This document shows, in pieces, positions 9,006 to 20,500 of a stretch of DNA of 64,000 nt. The translations under genes were made by a program, and so were the position numbers. How positions within the stretch are numbered: position 1 is the first letter of the stretch; every line of letters begins with the position of its first letter. A model generated the notes under the pieces. The model ran no database searches and was not told the origin of the DNA. It saw nothing but the letters and a program-made list of their open reading frames with translations. Source of the DNA: Rhodocytophaga rosea (GTDB lineage Bacteria; Bacteroidota; Bacteroidia; Cytophagales; 172606-1); contig NZ_CP048222.1 in NCBI RefSeq assembly GCF_010119975.1, positions 7,726,501 through 7,790,500 of the forward strand, given 5' to 3'.

Positions 9006-9177
9006 GGTATATAGTTTATGTTCGATTTGAGGCATTCCCTTTTCAAAGTATATACTGTAGTAAGGAGCCGGCAGTAAATTAATAAACAGAGGTATTTTAG
9101 AAATTAGCTCGTATTACTACATTGACAGCCAACCTTTCATTTGCACATCTACACATTTTTAAAATTAGCACTTATAC

Positions 9178-12100
9178 TCAAGATCCCACTTTTATCGGGT
9201 GAGATTCCCGCAGAAAATCAGAAGGTGTTTTGCCAAAGTGCTCTTTAAAACAGCGGGTGAAATAATTAAGGCTGTTGAAACCTGTCATCAGGGCTACTTC
9301 ACTCACATTGCCTTGCCCACGCTGCAAGAGGTTTGCCGCTTTCTGCAAACGGATTAACCGGATATAATCAGCAGGAGCCTGACCGGTGAGGGCACCTAAC
9401 TTGCGGCGCAACTGCGAACTGCTCATACCTATTTCCCGGCTGAAGATTTCCACATCAAACCCGGTATTGGCCAGGTTGGCTTCCACAATTGATAGGGCTT
9501 TTTGCAGGAATTTGTCTTCGGCAGAAGCCAGGTTTTCATCTTTAGGTTGTAAGAAGAACTGCCGACTGTAATGCTGCTTCAACTGTTGCCTTTGCGTAAT
9601 CAGGTTTTGTATCCGTACCTGCAGTTCTTTTACTTCAAATGGTTTAAAGAGGTAATCATCGGCCTTATTGGTTAAACCAGTCAGTTTAGAAATCATATCG
9701 GCTTTGGCCGTAAGCAAAACTACAGGAATATGAGAAGTGCGCTCATCGGTTTTGAGTTTTTCACACAAGCTGAATCCATCCATTGCCGGCATCATCACAT
9801 CTGATAAAATCAGGTCAGGAATGGTTTCTATGGCCTTTTCTAAGCCGCTTTGCCCGTCAGTGGCTTCCAGGATCGTAAACTCCGCTGATAAGCTCTCCCT
9901 GATAAAAGTCCGCAGGTCTGCATTGTCCTCTACCAGTAAGACTTGGGGTTGCTGTTTGCCCTGTGTTTGTAGCTGGCTGGATAGAGATGGATCTATTGTA
10001 TTCTCTGACACTTGAATCAATTCTTCAGGGCTTGTAAGTGCCTGTGGGGTCTCAGTGAGTTCTAAAGGCAGGCTGATCCTAAATAGTGAGCCTTGCCCTG
10101 GCTGGCTTTCTACCTGAATGGTGCCTGCCAGTAATTCGGTTAGTTCTTTGGCGAGTGCCAGTCCAATACCTGTACCTTCATGTTCCCTGGTGGCCGATGG
10201 GTCCCCCTGGTAAAAACGGTCAAAAATATGGGGCAGGTGCTGCTCAGCAATGCCTATCCCTGTGTCCTGTACTAATAACCTAAGCTCGCCTTTTCCATTC
10301 AGTTCATCCAGGGAAACGCTAAAAATAACTTGTCCGCCTGAAGGAGTGAATTTAATAGCATTGGATAATAGATTACTCACAATTTTCTCTACTTTATCCC
10401 TGTCTGTAAGCGCCCAGACCGGTTGCAGGGGTACAGTATAGCGGTAAGTAATCGCTTTGCTTTGGGCAAGGGATTCAAAAGAAGCAGCCACAGCCCGCAG
10501 CTGGGCGGTAATGTTTTCAGCCTGCAGGTGTAGCGTAAGTTTTCCTGCTTCCAGCCGGGAAAGATCTAAAAGTTGATTGATGAGTTGCAGCAAACGGGAG
10601 GCATTGCGTCCGATCATGCCAAAATCAGCTTTTTGTTCTACACTTATGTTTTCCCTATGGCTCCACTTCTGCACAAGGCCATTAATAACAGCGAGCGGCG
10701 TGCGGAATTCATGGGAAATATTGGCAAAAAAGCGGGATTTTAATGAATCCAGTTCCCGGAGTTTCTCGGCTTCTACCCGTTGCACCCGCAAATTAGCTTG
10801 TAGCCTTTCCCGGTTGACAATCGCTTTACGGGCAAGCACCAGAGCGGATATAAAAAGCAGTGTATAGCTCATATATGCCCATATGGTACGCCACCAGGGT
10901 GGATGAATAATAATGCGAAGGCTTCTTCCTTGCTCATTCCAAATGCCATCGTTATTCGATCCTTTTACCCGGAAGGTATAGGTGCCAGGATCTATATCAG
11001 TATAGACAGCCATCCGGTTACTGCCTGCTTTTACCCAGGTTTTATCAACGCCTTCTAACTGATAGAGGTACTGGTTTTTGCGGCTATTGGTGTAATTGAG
11101 GGCAGCAAACTCAAGTGTGAAGAAGTTTTGGTCATAGTTGAGTTGTATCTGTTTGGCTTCGTGTTTGCCAGGAAGCACTTTATCGAATAATTTAAACTGG
11201 GTGATTACTACCGGTGGGACATACTTGTTTGATTGAAGCTGCCGGGGATGGAAAATATTCAGCCCATTCATGCCGCCAACATACAAAGTGCCATCTTTGC
11301 CTTTAAAACAAGCACCTGTAGACTGGCCATTTTGCAAGCCATCGCCAGCCTCATAATTGGTAAAGGTTTTGGTTTCCGGTGAGAAACGGGAAAGACCAGT
11401 GTTGGTGCCCAGCCACAAATTGCCTGCGTCATCCTCCAGAATCGAATGCACGGTATTGTTAGAAAGGCCATGCCTGGTTGTATAGGTAGTAAAGCGCCCG
11501 GTATCATACTGAAACTGGCAAAGCCCTCCGCCGGCTGTTCCCAGCCAGAGCCTTCCTTTTGCATCCTGATAGATGCTAAACACCCTGTTGGCACTGATGC
11601 TGGTGGTATCCAGGGGGTTGTGTGAATATCTGGTAAACTTGCCTGTTTGCTTATTCAGCCGGCTGGTGCCCACACTGCCATGGCCAATCCACAGATCGCC
11701 TTTGTTATCCTCCAAAAAGCAATAAGTCTGATGATCGGTAAGGCTTTCCGGATCATAAGGATCGTGCCTGTAATAGTTTACCGTGCCTGTTTCCGGATTA
11801 AAACTCCGTATACCCCCCGACATGGTACCTACCCAGATCAGGCCATGCTGATCCTTATATAAGAGTACAGCACCCAGCTTCTGTAAGCTATTATCCAGTT
11901 CTATACTGCCTGAAGAATTGATAAACCTGCTGGTAGCCCGGTCAAATCTGGATATTTTATCTCCATTGCCAATCCATAAAGTGCCTTCGCTATCTTCAAT
12001 TATACTCTTCACCCTGTCACTAGCCAGACTGGCAGGGTCTGATGGATTATGACGGTAACGGGTAAACAGGCCTGTTTTTTTATCATACGCATTTACACCT

Positions 12101-13470
12101 CCGCCCTGCGTGCAAATCCAGAGGATGCCTGTGTGATCTTCAACAATAGCCTCTATAAAATTATGGCTCAGCGAACGGCTGTTATAAGGGTGCTGCTGCT
12201 GCAGTTCAAAAGGCTGCTGATACAGGTTTACTTTATTTATCTCCGCTCCAAAAGTACCCACCCACAAATTTCCTGCCCTATCAACTTTTACGCTGGTAAT
12301 AAAATCACTGTCTAAACTATGTGGATTGGCCGGATCATGAAAATAACGGGTAAAGCCTGTCCGTTCCGGATTCAGTTTGTTAAGCCCGTTACCTGTCCCG
12401 ATCCACAAATTTCCCTGTAAATCCTCTGTGATGCTGTTATGAAAAATACCATTGCTGCTCAGTGAATTGGGATCATTGGGCTGATGCAGGTAGCGCGTAA
12501 AAAGCCCGGTGGCCGGGTCATAACGGTTCAAGCCCTTATCAGTACCAATCCAGAGCATGCCTTTTCGGTCTTCGTAAATTGTTCTGACCACACTATCACT
12601 TAAGGTAGCTGGATTCCCGGCATCGGGATAATAATGGATGAAGCTGACTGAAGAGGCTTTGCCGTCCCCTTGTGGTGTAAGCCTGAGTTGGTGTAAACCA
12701 GTCCTGTTACCAATCCAGGTATCCCCTTTCCGGTCCCTGTAAATGGCATATATCCCATCTATCGTCAGATGACTACCGGGCTTGGTCCGGTAACCCATGT
12801 CGAAAGGCGTTTGTGAAAAAGTTCCGGTGTGTTTATCAAAACGGCGTAATTCTCCCAGCCAGTTTCCTGCCCATAGCATACCCTCTTTATCTTCGCCAAT
12901 CGCAGACACTGCCCGTAAAGCCGGCACCTGTAATCCTTTGGGCTGAGGCGGTTTAAAAGTAGTAAATTTCTCTGTGGAGCGGTCAAACTTACAGATGCCT
13001 CCTTCAATGGTTCCCATCCAGAAGTCTCCTTCCGGATCTTCCCATAAGGCAGAAATGGTATGATGGGCCACAGAGGTAGTGTCGTGGGGCGTAAACTCAT
13101 AATTAGTAAACCCGTAGCCATCGTATTTGTGGAGTCCGTCATTGGTGGCAAACCACATATAGCCCCTTGTGTCCTGTAAAATATTCCAGGTAGCAAGACT
13201 GAAAAAACCTTGCTGAACACCTATATGCTCAAATTTCAAGGAAGCCTGAGCCTGCAGCATCAGCCAGCTGCCTTGCAAAAGCACAAAGAGTAAGGTGCTG
13301 CGTTTATACCTATAAGGCCAACATCTGTTCAGGAATGTATCTGCAGAGCCCATCAACCATCTGAAGGAAAACAGCCAAGAGATATATAGAATACAGGAGA
13401 TTCGTATTGCCCGTTCCACAGACACCCGAGCCATTCGCATGACAGGCAGTGAAGGCTTCATTCGGTTCAT
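9178..13470 (-). CDS. Hybrid two-component system protein (sensor propeller, kinase, receiver, AraC-type regulator)
   Basis: 1430 aa from ATG 13470; ATG 13461 is equally possible, and a signal-like hydrophobic stretch (STLLFVLLQGSWLMLQAQA) appears only at about residue 58. Periplasmic two-component regulator propeller repeats (motifs like LWIGT..GL.R) fill about 80-740, then a Y_Y_Y domain, a transmembrane helix (about 850-870), HisKA (FFANISHEFRTPLAVING), HATPase (NLLSNAIKFTPSGG, DTGIGIAEQ, GTGIGLALAKEL), a receiver domain (VLLVEDN, phospho-Asp in LILSDVMMPAMDG, Lys in FKPFE) and a C-terminal AraC helix-turn-helix (VALMTGFNSLNYFTRCFKEHFG). Such one-protein systems sense sugars or other ligands outside the membrane and directly switch nearby genes. 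Target genes are not evident; the 22-bp palindrome at 13522-13543 may be its own control site. Confidence 0.93.
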   Translation of the reverse strand: MNRMKPSLPVMRMARVSVERAIRISCILYISWLFSFRWLMGSADTFLNRCWPYRYKRSTLLFVLLQGSWLMLQAQASLKFEHIGVQQGFFSLATWNILQDTRGYMWFATNDGLHKYDGYGFTNYEFTPHDTTSVAHHTISALWEDPEGDFWMGTIEGGICKFDRSTEKFTTFKPPQPKGLQVPALRAVSAIGEDKEGMLWAGNWLGELRRFDKHTGTFSQTPFDMGYRTKPGSHLTIDGIYAIYRDRKGDTWIGNRTGLHQLRLTPQGDGKASSVSFIHYYPDAGNPATLSDSVVRTIYEDRKGMLWIGTDKGLNRYDPATGLFTRYLHQPNDPNSLSSNGIFHNSITEDLQGNLWIGTGNGLNKLNPERTGFTRYFHDPANPHSLDSDFITSVKVDRAGNLWVGTFGAEINKVNLYQQPFELQQQHPYNSRSLSHNFIEAIVEDHTGILWICTQGGGVNAYDKKTGLFTRYRHNPSDPASLASDRVKSIIEDSEGTLWIGNGDKISRFDRATSRFINSSGSIELDNSLQKLGAVLLYKDQHGLIWVGTMSGGIRSFNPETGTVNYYRHDPYDPESLTDHQTYCFLEDNKGDLWIGHGSVGTSRLNKQTGKFTRYSHNPLDTTSISANRVFSIYQDAKGRLWLGTAGGGLCQFQYDTGRFTTYTTRHGLSNNTVHSILEDDAGNLWLGTNTGLSRFSPETKTFTNYEAGDGLQNGQSTGACFKGKDGTLYVGGMNGLNIFHPRQLQSNKYVPPVVITQFKLFDKVLPGKHEAKQIQLNYDQNFFTLEFAALNYTNSRKNQYLYQLEGVDKTWVKAGSNRMAVYTDIDPGTYTFRVKGSNNDGIWNEQGRSLRIIIHPPWWRTIWAYMSYTLLFISALVLARKAIVNRERLQANLRVQRVEAEKLRELDSLKSRFFANISHEFRTPLAVINGLVQKWSHRENISVEQKADFGMIGRNASRLLQLINQLLDLSRLEAGKLTLHLQAENITAQLRAVAASFESLAQSKAITYRYTVPLQPVWALTDRDKVEKIVSNLLSNAIKFTPSGGQVIFSVSLDELNGKGELRLLVQDTGIGIAEQHLPHIFDRFYQGDPSATREHEGTGIGLALAKELTELLAGTIQVESQPGQGSLFRISLPLELTETPQALTSPEELIQVSENTIDPSLSSQLQTQGKQQPQVLLVEDNADLRTFIRESLSAEFTILEATDGQSGLEKAIETIPDLILSDVMMPAMDGFSLCEKLKTDERTSHIPVVLLTAKADMISKLTGLTNKADDYLFKPFEVKELQVRIQNLITQRQQLKQHYSRQFFLQPKDENLASAEDKFLQKALSIVEANLANTGFDVEIFSREIGMSSSQLRRKLGALTGQAPADYIRLIRLQKAANLLQRGQGNVSEVALMTGFNSLNYFTRCFKEHFGKTPSDFLRESHPIKVGS

Positions 13471-13521
13471 AGCTCAGGTTTGATGGACAGCAATAAAATT
13501 AAGAACAATCCAAACCAATGT

Positions 13522-13543
13522 AAATACCTAAGTTTAGGTATTT
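13522..13543. promoter_or_regulatory. 22-bp palindrome upstream of the hybrid sensor gene
   Basis: AAATACCTAA and TTAGGTATTT are exact reverse complements separated only by GT. The 2-nt centre makes an RNA hairpin unlikely and points to a dimeric DNA-binding protein. It is centred about 62 bp upstream of the sensor start, in the gap before the IS element. Confidence 0.5.
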
Positions 13544-13570
13544 TCATGTTTTGAGCTTCTACTTTTAATG

Positions 13571-14692
13571 TTGTAAGTTTTAAGTAAGAGTACACAATTA
13601 AGTATAAGATTTTGGCAAATTGTATCTTTGCTTATGCGTTATATCAAGAAGATTACAGACAAGCAAAAACAAGACTTAGAGAAGATTCATAAAGATAGTA
13701 AAAGTTATCAGGAACGTAACCGTTGCCAATGTATACTGTTATCCAATCAAGGCTATCAAGTACAGAAGTTAGCAAGCATTTTTCAAGTAAGTCAGTTAAG
13801 TATTTATAAGTGGTTTGATCGCTTTGAGAAAACAGGTGTGGTAGGGTTAAAGAACCAAAAAGGGAAAGGCAGAAAACCCATCCTTACTACCAGTAATGCT
13901 ACCCATGTTGAAGTAGTGGAAAATAGCATAGAGAAAGAAAAACAACAACTTAAATTAGCTAAGCGAGAGATAGAAGCTAAATTAGGCACGGCTATGAGTG
14001 AGATGACCTTGAAGCGGTTTTTAAAAAAATTGACTGCCGATGGAAACGTTTCCGTAAATGGATAAAGCCATTGCAAAACAAAGAAGCATATGAGCAGAAA
14101 GTCAAGCGATTACATGCTTTGCTTTATTTGGCACAGACAGGCAGTATAGATTTATATTTTGGAGACGAATCAGGGTTTTGCCTTACCCCTTGTGTACCTT
14201 ATGGATGGATCAAAAAAGGCGAACACGCCCCTATTTTATCCCAAAGAAGTACAAGGATAAATGTATTTGGCTTGTTAAGTACAAATAATGAGTTGCTTAC
14301 TTATCAGAAAAGTGGGAGTCTAAACGCTGACTTTATCATTGAATGTGTAGAGGCCTTCTCAACATCTATTTCCAAGTTTACTGTCATAGTCTTAGACAAC
14401 GCCTCCTGGCATACATGTGGCCTATGGGAAGTCAAAAAAGAAGAATGGGAACAGAAAGGATTATACATCTTTTTGCTGCCTAAGTATAGTCCTCATCTTA
14501 ACAGGATCGAACGATTTTGGAAGCAGGTGAAATATCATTGGCTCAAAGCCGAAGACTATCTGTCTGTAGAAGCGCTTAAGGAGGCACTTTATACCATCTT
14601 TTCAGGATTGGGTACTTACTTTAAACTTGATTTTAAAAAACTTGAAGTAGATGAAAATATTATACTTAATTGTGTTTAATTACTTACTACAA
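13571..14692 (+). mobile_element. IS630-family insertion sequence (first copy)
   Basis: The inner inverted repeats are clear: 13592-13613 and 14654-14675 match in reverse complement at 21 of 22 positions (core ACACAATTAAGTATAA). Farther out, AAGTAA (13582-13587) mirrors TTACTT (14680-14685) at the same distance, and TTGTA (13571-13575) mirrors TACAA (14688-14692). The exact ends and the TA target duplication could not be fixed; ends are good to about 10 bp. It carries one transposase gene split by a frameshift and abuts the beheaded ELWxxDGT gene. Confidence 0.85.
13634..14679 (+). CDS. IS630-family transposase, two frames joined by a probable -1 frameshift
   Basis: The first frame (ATG 13634, stop at 14065) encodes an N-terminal helix-turn-helix part (YQVQKLASIFQVSQLSIYKW). 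The second frame continues the family sequence and carries the catalytic triad: Asp in YFGDESGFCLTP, Asp in VLDNASWHTC and Glu in SPHLNRIERFWKQVK, to a stop at 14677-14679. The frames join at the slippery heptamer A-AAA-AAA (14023-14029): slipping back one base changes ...KKLTADG into ...KIDCRWKRFRKWIKPLQ, restoring an uninterrupted protein of about 348 aa. Frameshift expression is known in several IS families; here it is inferred. An alternative is a simple inactivating indel. Confidence 0.85.
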
Positions 14693-17145
14693 TTTACATT
14701 TCAGAATATAAAAGAACCGGAGGATATGAACTCTGGAAAAGCGATGGTACTCCCAATGGTACTGTTAAAATAACGGATGTGTCTCTGGGTTCCTGGAATG
14801 ATTTATATCAAAATCACTATCCTATTACATTAACCAAAGCAGGTAATACCTTATTTTATACTTCTGGTAATAGTGCAAATGGTTTCGAGTTGATGAGTAC
14901 TACAGGAACAGCAGAAAGCATTGTACCATTAGGATTTATTAGCGTGTTAGACACTGACCGGGTTTTCTTTGCAGATAATAAGGGCTTCCTGTTTTTCTCA
15001 GTTTACCCAAATAGTAATAGTCACAAGGGCTTGTGGAAGAGTGATGGAAAAGCCACTGGCACTGTTCCAATCAAAGAGAATGTATCAGCAATCAGTCTAC
15101 TTTCGGTAAATGGCACTGTTTTTTTTGCGTCGGTTGATCCATTAAATAGAGATGAGACCGCTGAATTGTGGAAGAGTGATGGTACTGCCACCGGTACAGT
15201 TTTGGTAAAAGATATTTACCGAGGAAACGCAAGTATTTTCGGCAGTTTTCTAATTGATGTAGATGGTACTTTGTTTTTTCTAGGATATGATTTGCAAAAT
15301 AGTGCACTCTGGAAGAGTGATGGAACTGCCAATGGTACAGTTCTGGTAAAAAAATTCGAAGCAGGAAATATTAATGACATGAACTTAACTGCTGTCAATG
15401 GCACTTTGTATTTCACAGCACGCACCAATACCAATGGAGAAGAACTATGGAAAAGTGATGGAACAGCAGCTGGCACAATGATGGTAAAAGATATTTATCC
15501 TGGCACAAACAGCTCTGTTTTCTTGCCTAAATTAATCAATGTGAATAATATTCTCTTTTTTACTGCCGATGATGGGACACATGGAATGGAACTCTGGAAA
15601 AGTGATGGCACAGAGGCAGGCACTCAATTAGTCAGAGATATTTACCAGGGAAACTCATACTACAGTACTTCAAATTTAACTGCTGTCAATGGTACTTTAT
15701 ATTTTACGAGTTATGATGGAATTAAAAATGAATTATGGAAAAGCGATGGTACAGAAGCAGGCACTTTGAAAGTACTCGATGTAGTTGGACCGGCTGTCAC
15801 TTGTAGTGGTACAGGCTCTATCTTGCGGGAAAAGTGGCTCAATGTCACAGGCTATTCGGTGAGTGCCATTCCCGTTAACACTGCTCCTAGTGCTTCTTCC
15901 CAGCTCACTTCCTTTGAAACTACCCCCAATCAGGGAGATAACTATGGAGAACGAATCCAGGGTTATCTGTGTGCGCCTTATACAGGTAACTATACCTTCT
16001 ATCTTGCAGGTGACGACCAGTGTGAACTTTACCTGTCCTCAGATGAAGATCCTACTAAGAAAACCAGAATTGCCTCTGTTGCTACTTATTCAGGCAACAA
16101 AGAATGGAATAAATTCCCTTCTCAGAAATCTGCTGTTATCTCTTTAGTGGCAGGTAAAAAATACTACATTGAAGCCCTCCACAAAGAAGCTACCGGCAAT
16201 GATCACCTGGCTGTGGGCTGGCAAACGCCTGCTCAATCTGCCATCACCGTGATTGCCGGAAGTAATCTTTCTCCTTTTATTGCTTCCTGCAGCAATGCTG
16301 CGCAAAGCAGCCTGGTGGTCAATCCATCGAGTGGAGGCACTTTAAGCGGAACTAGTTTGTATCTGAAAACCATTCCGGGGGCTTCTTCCTATACCCTGCA
16401 GGTGAGTAGCTCAGCTAACTTTACCACAGGAGTGATCACTAAAACTACCACAAGCCGCTTAAGTACAGGCACCTATTATGCTTCTTTTCCTGAGCTTGCA
16501 CTCAATCAGAAGTATTTTGTAAGGGTCTATACCAACCTTGGCTTGTGCTGGGGACCAGTGACTAGCTTTACCACTGCTTCTGCTGCAGGCAGTGCTTATG
16601 TGGTCAATCCTTCTGATGGAGGCACCACTACCGGCACTTCCCTGTATCTGAACACCGTATCCGGGGCTACTACCTACACCTTGCAAGTGAGTACTACTTC
16701 TGATTTCTCTTCCAATTCTATTACTAGAAGCACGGTAAGCCGCTTAAGCACGGGCACCTATTATGCTGTGTTCCCTGAGCTGGTGTTCAATCAGCGCTAT
16801 TATGTGAGAGTAAAAACTAATTTGTCAGAGACATGGGGCAGAACCACCTCTTTTACCAGAGTCAATGCTACGGCCAGACTAGGTGCAGAAGATGCAACAG
16901 AAAGCCTGGAAAGCAACGTAAGTCTGTATCCCAATCCCTTTGAAGAGCAGCTTACCATTAGTAGTGAGCAAGCAGGCAAACGCTACATCACTATAGCAGA
17001 TAACTTAGGCAGAGTCGTCTATCAAAGCACCACACAAGACCCGCAAACAGAACTCAGCTTAGCTCATCTCAAACAAGGGGTCTATGTAGTGAAAATATCG
17101 ACTGAAGAAGGGCAAACACAAATAGTTAAGGTAGTCAAAAAATAA
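14693..17145 (+). pseudogene. ELWxxDGT-repeat, PA14 and T9SS-sorted surface protein, 5' end lost at the IS element
   Basis: Reading is open from the IS edge, upstream of the first ATG at 14779: a full repeat, GGYELWKSDGTPNGT, is encoded at 14719-14763 before any start codon. The missing part includes the signal peptide and first repeats, and it is not found on the other side of the IS. The remaining protein has about 7-8 ELWKSDGT repeats (predicted beta-propeller), a PA14 domain (from LREKWLNVTGYSVSAIP to HLAVGWQTP), two Fn3-like repeats (each starting VNPS, with ARGs such as SRLSTGTYYA), and a T9SS type-A sorting domain (SLYPNPFEEQLTI to QTQIVKVVKK). Without a signal peptide it could not reach the T9SS, so it is probably non-functional. 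It is the first of three tandem paralogues. Confidence 0.85.
16321..16449 (+). repeat. 129-bp block identical to 20528-20656
   Basis: The start of the first Fn3-like repeat is base-for-base identical between the first and second ELWxxDGT genes over 129 bp as read by eye, while flanking sequence differs. The third gene (from about 23812) is close but has several substitutions. Confidence 0.85.
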
Positions 17146-17171
17146 TAACCAATTTCAATTATATATTTACC

Positions 17172-17206
17172 AAAGCCGGGAGAAATACCGTTTCTCCCGG
17201 CTTTTT
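17172..17206 (+). terminator. Strong terminator after the first ELWxxDGT gene
   Basis: A perfect 14-bp stem (AAAGCCGGGAGAAA at 17172-17185 with its complement at 17191-17204), 5-nt loop, then Ts. The same GCCGGGAG stem core follows the second ELWxxDGT gene. Confidence 0.9.
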
Positions 17207-17500
17207 GAACAAGAGTGGAGTTTCTTACATATGGATTAAAAGTGTTAAAGAATGCACGAGTGCAGATCCAATCGCAAGGTTTATGGCCTGTTGTTTTAAT
17301 AGTTTTTTCTTTTTCTAATTTGCCATGTAAGATTAGCCTGCTGCTACCACTAGTAGTTTATTGTATATAAGGCACTAGACTAAATCTTTGAAAATCAAGC
17401 ACTACAAATTCACTCTTAAAAACATGTAAGATTTACGGCTTACTTTATAAGAAAACCCTGAATTAACCCTATAGTTTATTTCCACAATCTACCCTAACGT
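17207..17500 (+). promoter_or_regulatory. Upstream region of the second ELWxxDGT gene with paired CATGTAAGATT sites
   Basis: No gene. CATGTAAGATT occurs at 17325-17335 and again at 17423-17433, 98 bp apart. The region upstream of the third ELWxxDGT gene has the same pair (21510 and 21609, 99 bp apart) and shares other blocks (GTTAAAGAATGCACGA, CTAATTTGCC, ATTAACCCTATA). Conservation of the pair and of its spacing while the sequence between has diverged suggests binding sites or a promoter pair. Confidence 0.55.
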
Positions 17501-20500
17501 ATGCCATTACTTTTACCTTCTTCTTCAACAATCATCAGAGGAAAATCCAATCAATTTGAATTACTTGGGAGCTGCCTTAAAATTAAAGGCGTTGTCAGCT
17601 TAATTTTTCTTTGCTTTTTCTCAACCTATGCACAGCCTACTCTGGTTAAGGATATCAATACTGACCCGGCATATATTTACAATAATTCTTTATCGCCCGA
17701 AAATTTAACTGCTGTAAATGGAGTAGTATATTTCACCGGCAGCAGTGAAAAAACTGGCCGCGAACTCTGGCGAAGCGATGGTACAGCGGCTGGTACTTAC
17801 CAGGTAAAGGATATTAATCCCGGTATAAGCAGTTCTAATCCAAGCTATTTACTGAATGTAAATGGCACCTTGTTCTTTATCGTTAATTATCGTTTATATT
17901 ATGACTCTGATGAAAGCGGACCTAATCCGGACGCAAGTAAAGGAAGCGGATTTGAGCTATGGAAAAGCGATGGAACTGAAGCAGGCACTATTAAAGTAGG
18001 CGATTTTTCCCTAAAGAATAGGCAATTTGGATGGCTTTACAATATACCTGTCCGTTTTATAAATGTAAATGGAACCCTGTTTTTTACAGCCAATAATTCT
18101 TTTGATGACTATACTCTCTATAAAAGTGATGGTACCATGGCGGGTACTCAGCCTGTTACACAAGTAAAGGTAAGTGACAATTATTATTCTACATATGCTT
18201 TTTTAGAGAGTGCTGGCAAGTATATATATTATAATCAATTAGATCCTGATTCTGAAGATGGACATGAATCTTTATGGCGAACAGATGGCACTCCTGCAGG
18301 TACCATCCGCTTACTTGGACCATCCACAGAGCAAAGCTATTCCTTATTAAGGCAAATATCCAATATAAATGGCACCCTGTTTTTCAGTGCCCCTGGCCCC
18401 TTGGGACAAGAACTCTGGAAGAGCGATGGCACCCCGGAAGGCACTGTGCTTGTAAAAGATATAGTACCTGGCCCGGAAAGTTCTGATCCTATATTCTCGG
18501 GCAGATCAGCTAATTTCCTATACTTTTCAACCAATAATGATACCAGCCTATGGAAATCGGATGGCACTTCGCAAGGTACTGTACTGGTAAAAAATGGATG
18601 GGTTTATCCTACTGTCTTGCCCGGTCCAGGTGAACAGGTTTATTTGTTATTCTCTGATGCTACCTATGGCCGGGAACTCTGGAAATCGGATGGCACCGCG
18701 CAAGGTACCATCCTGTTAAAAGATATTAACCCAGGCGCTACCTCATCCGGCATAAGTGATTTGGTATACATGAATGGTCTGCTGTATTTTACAGCCAATG
18801 ATGGAGTAAATGGCCGGGCCTTATGGAAAAGTGATGGCACTGCTGCCGGAACCCTGATGGTAAAAGACATTAACCCAGGCACTACAAGCTATGCTATTGC
18901 TGGTCTGACTATAGCTCAAAATACTTTATTTTTCAGCGGGCAAACCACACAGGATAAATCTGACCTGTGGAAGAGCGATGGCACTGCGGCAGGCACCGTT
19001 TTGGTAAAGGAACTAAACGAAACAACCGATAGAACCCAAAGTTCTGCTCCTACTCATTTTACTAATGTAAATGGCTTGCTTTATTTTACGACCAGTATCA
19101 CAAATGGCTTTGAGTTATGGAAAAGCGATGGAACTGAAGCAGGCACAATTTTTATCAAACGCAATGGAGGTTCAGGCTATAAGCAAACAGCCAGAGTAAT
19201 GGACCACATTAATAATATGGTGTATTACAGAGTAGATAATTACGATGCAAAGGACAATTTATTAAACATACAAGTCTGGGAAACTGATGGAAGTAATGCC
19301 GGAACCACACTCATTAAAACCATAGATGGCCTTACTAATTATTACTACCAAGGCCAGAACATCATCACTACTTTAAATAATACGATATATTTTTTTATTC
19401 ACAATCAGTTATGGAAAACTGATGGCACAGCGGCAGGAACCCTGCTTCTTAAAAAAGATTTAACCGGTAATAATCATGACAATCTCACTGTAGTAAATAA
19501 CACCTTGTTTTTTCGCAGTGGTCCCTCTATATGGAAAAGCGATGGGTCTGCGGCAGGCACAGTAGAAGTAAAAAATGTAGGCAACTATGGCAGTGCAAAA
19601 TTTACCGCCTATAAAAATCTGCTTTATTTTATTACCCCATCTGGGTTGTGGAACAGTGATGGAACAGCAAAAGGTACAAAAATAGTGAGTGATCTGATGG
19701 GAACAGGTACATTACGAGATATGATACTTACAGATAGCATTTTTTATTTATTAACCCATCGTGAATTATGGAAAAGTGATGGAACACAAGCGGGTACTGT
19801 AATGATAAAAGATCTAAATAACAACGATGTAGATAATCAATTCAATGGTTTAACCTATGTAAATGGTATCCTTTATTTTACTTATTACAATTGGAATGGC
19901 GTTTCTCATGCACTCTGGCGAAGCAATGGCACTGCTACAGGTACACAGCGAATGTTGACACTAGATAATACCCTTTATGGGGTTCAAGCCTTAACAGGTG
20001 TTAATAATACATTGTTGTTTATTACTGATGATGGAGTGCAGTATCAGTTGTGGAAGAGTAATGGTACCACTGAAACCACGGAGCAAGTAACTATACCTGA
20101 CCTGTCTGTAAAGCTTTTCAATAGAGCCATTGTAAATAATGTAATATATTTTTCTGCCGATAATGGACAATTAGGCTTTGAGTTGTGGAAATATAATCCC
20201 ACTACTTGCGTAGCTGTAAATAAAAATCTGCTTGTCCAGGGGAACACTGTTTGCATGAGTGAAAATGGAAAAATCACACTCAAAGCCTCTCAATCAGGTA
20301 TCTCTTATCAGGCCTATTTTCACAATTCTCCGGTAGGCAACCCTGTACAAGGAGGAGGAGATATTACTCTCACCATTCCAACTGTGAGTCTGAGTGTGGG
20401 CAATAACACATTTACCATCAAAGCCAGTGGCTGTACCCTTACTGAACTTACTACCAAAGCGACTATCTCTGTGTACAATTGCCCTACTATTTCTTGTAGT

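Noticed and set aside
12765-13220. 151-codon frame inside the hybrid sensor gene
   Set aside because: Same strand, different frame, wholly inside a gene with a clear long domain series; composition typical of a shadow frame.
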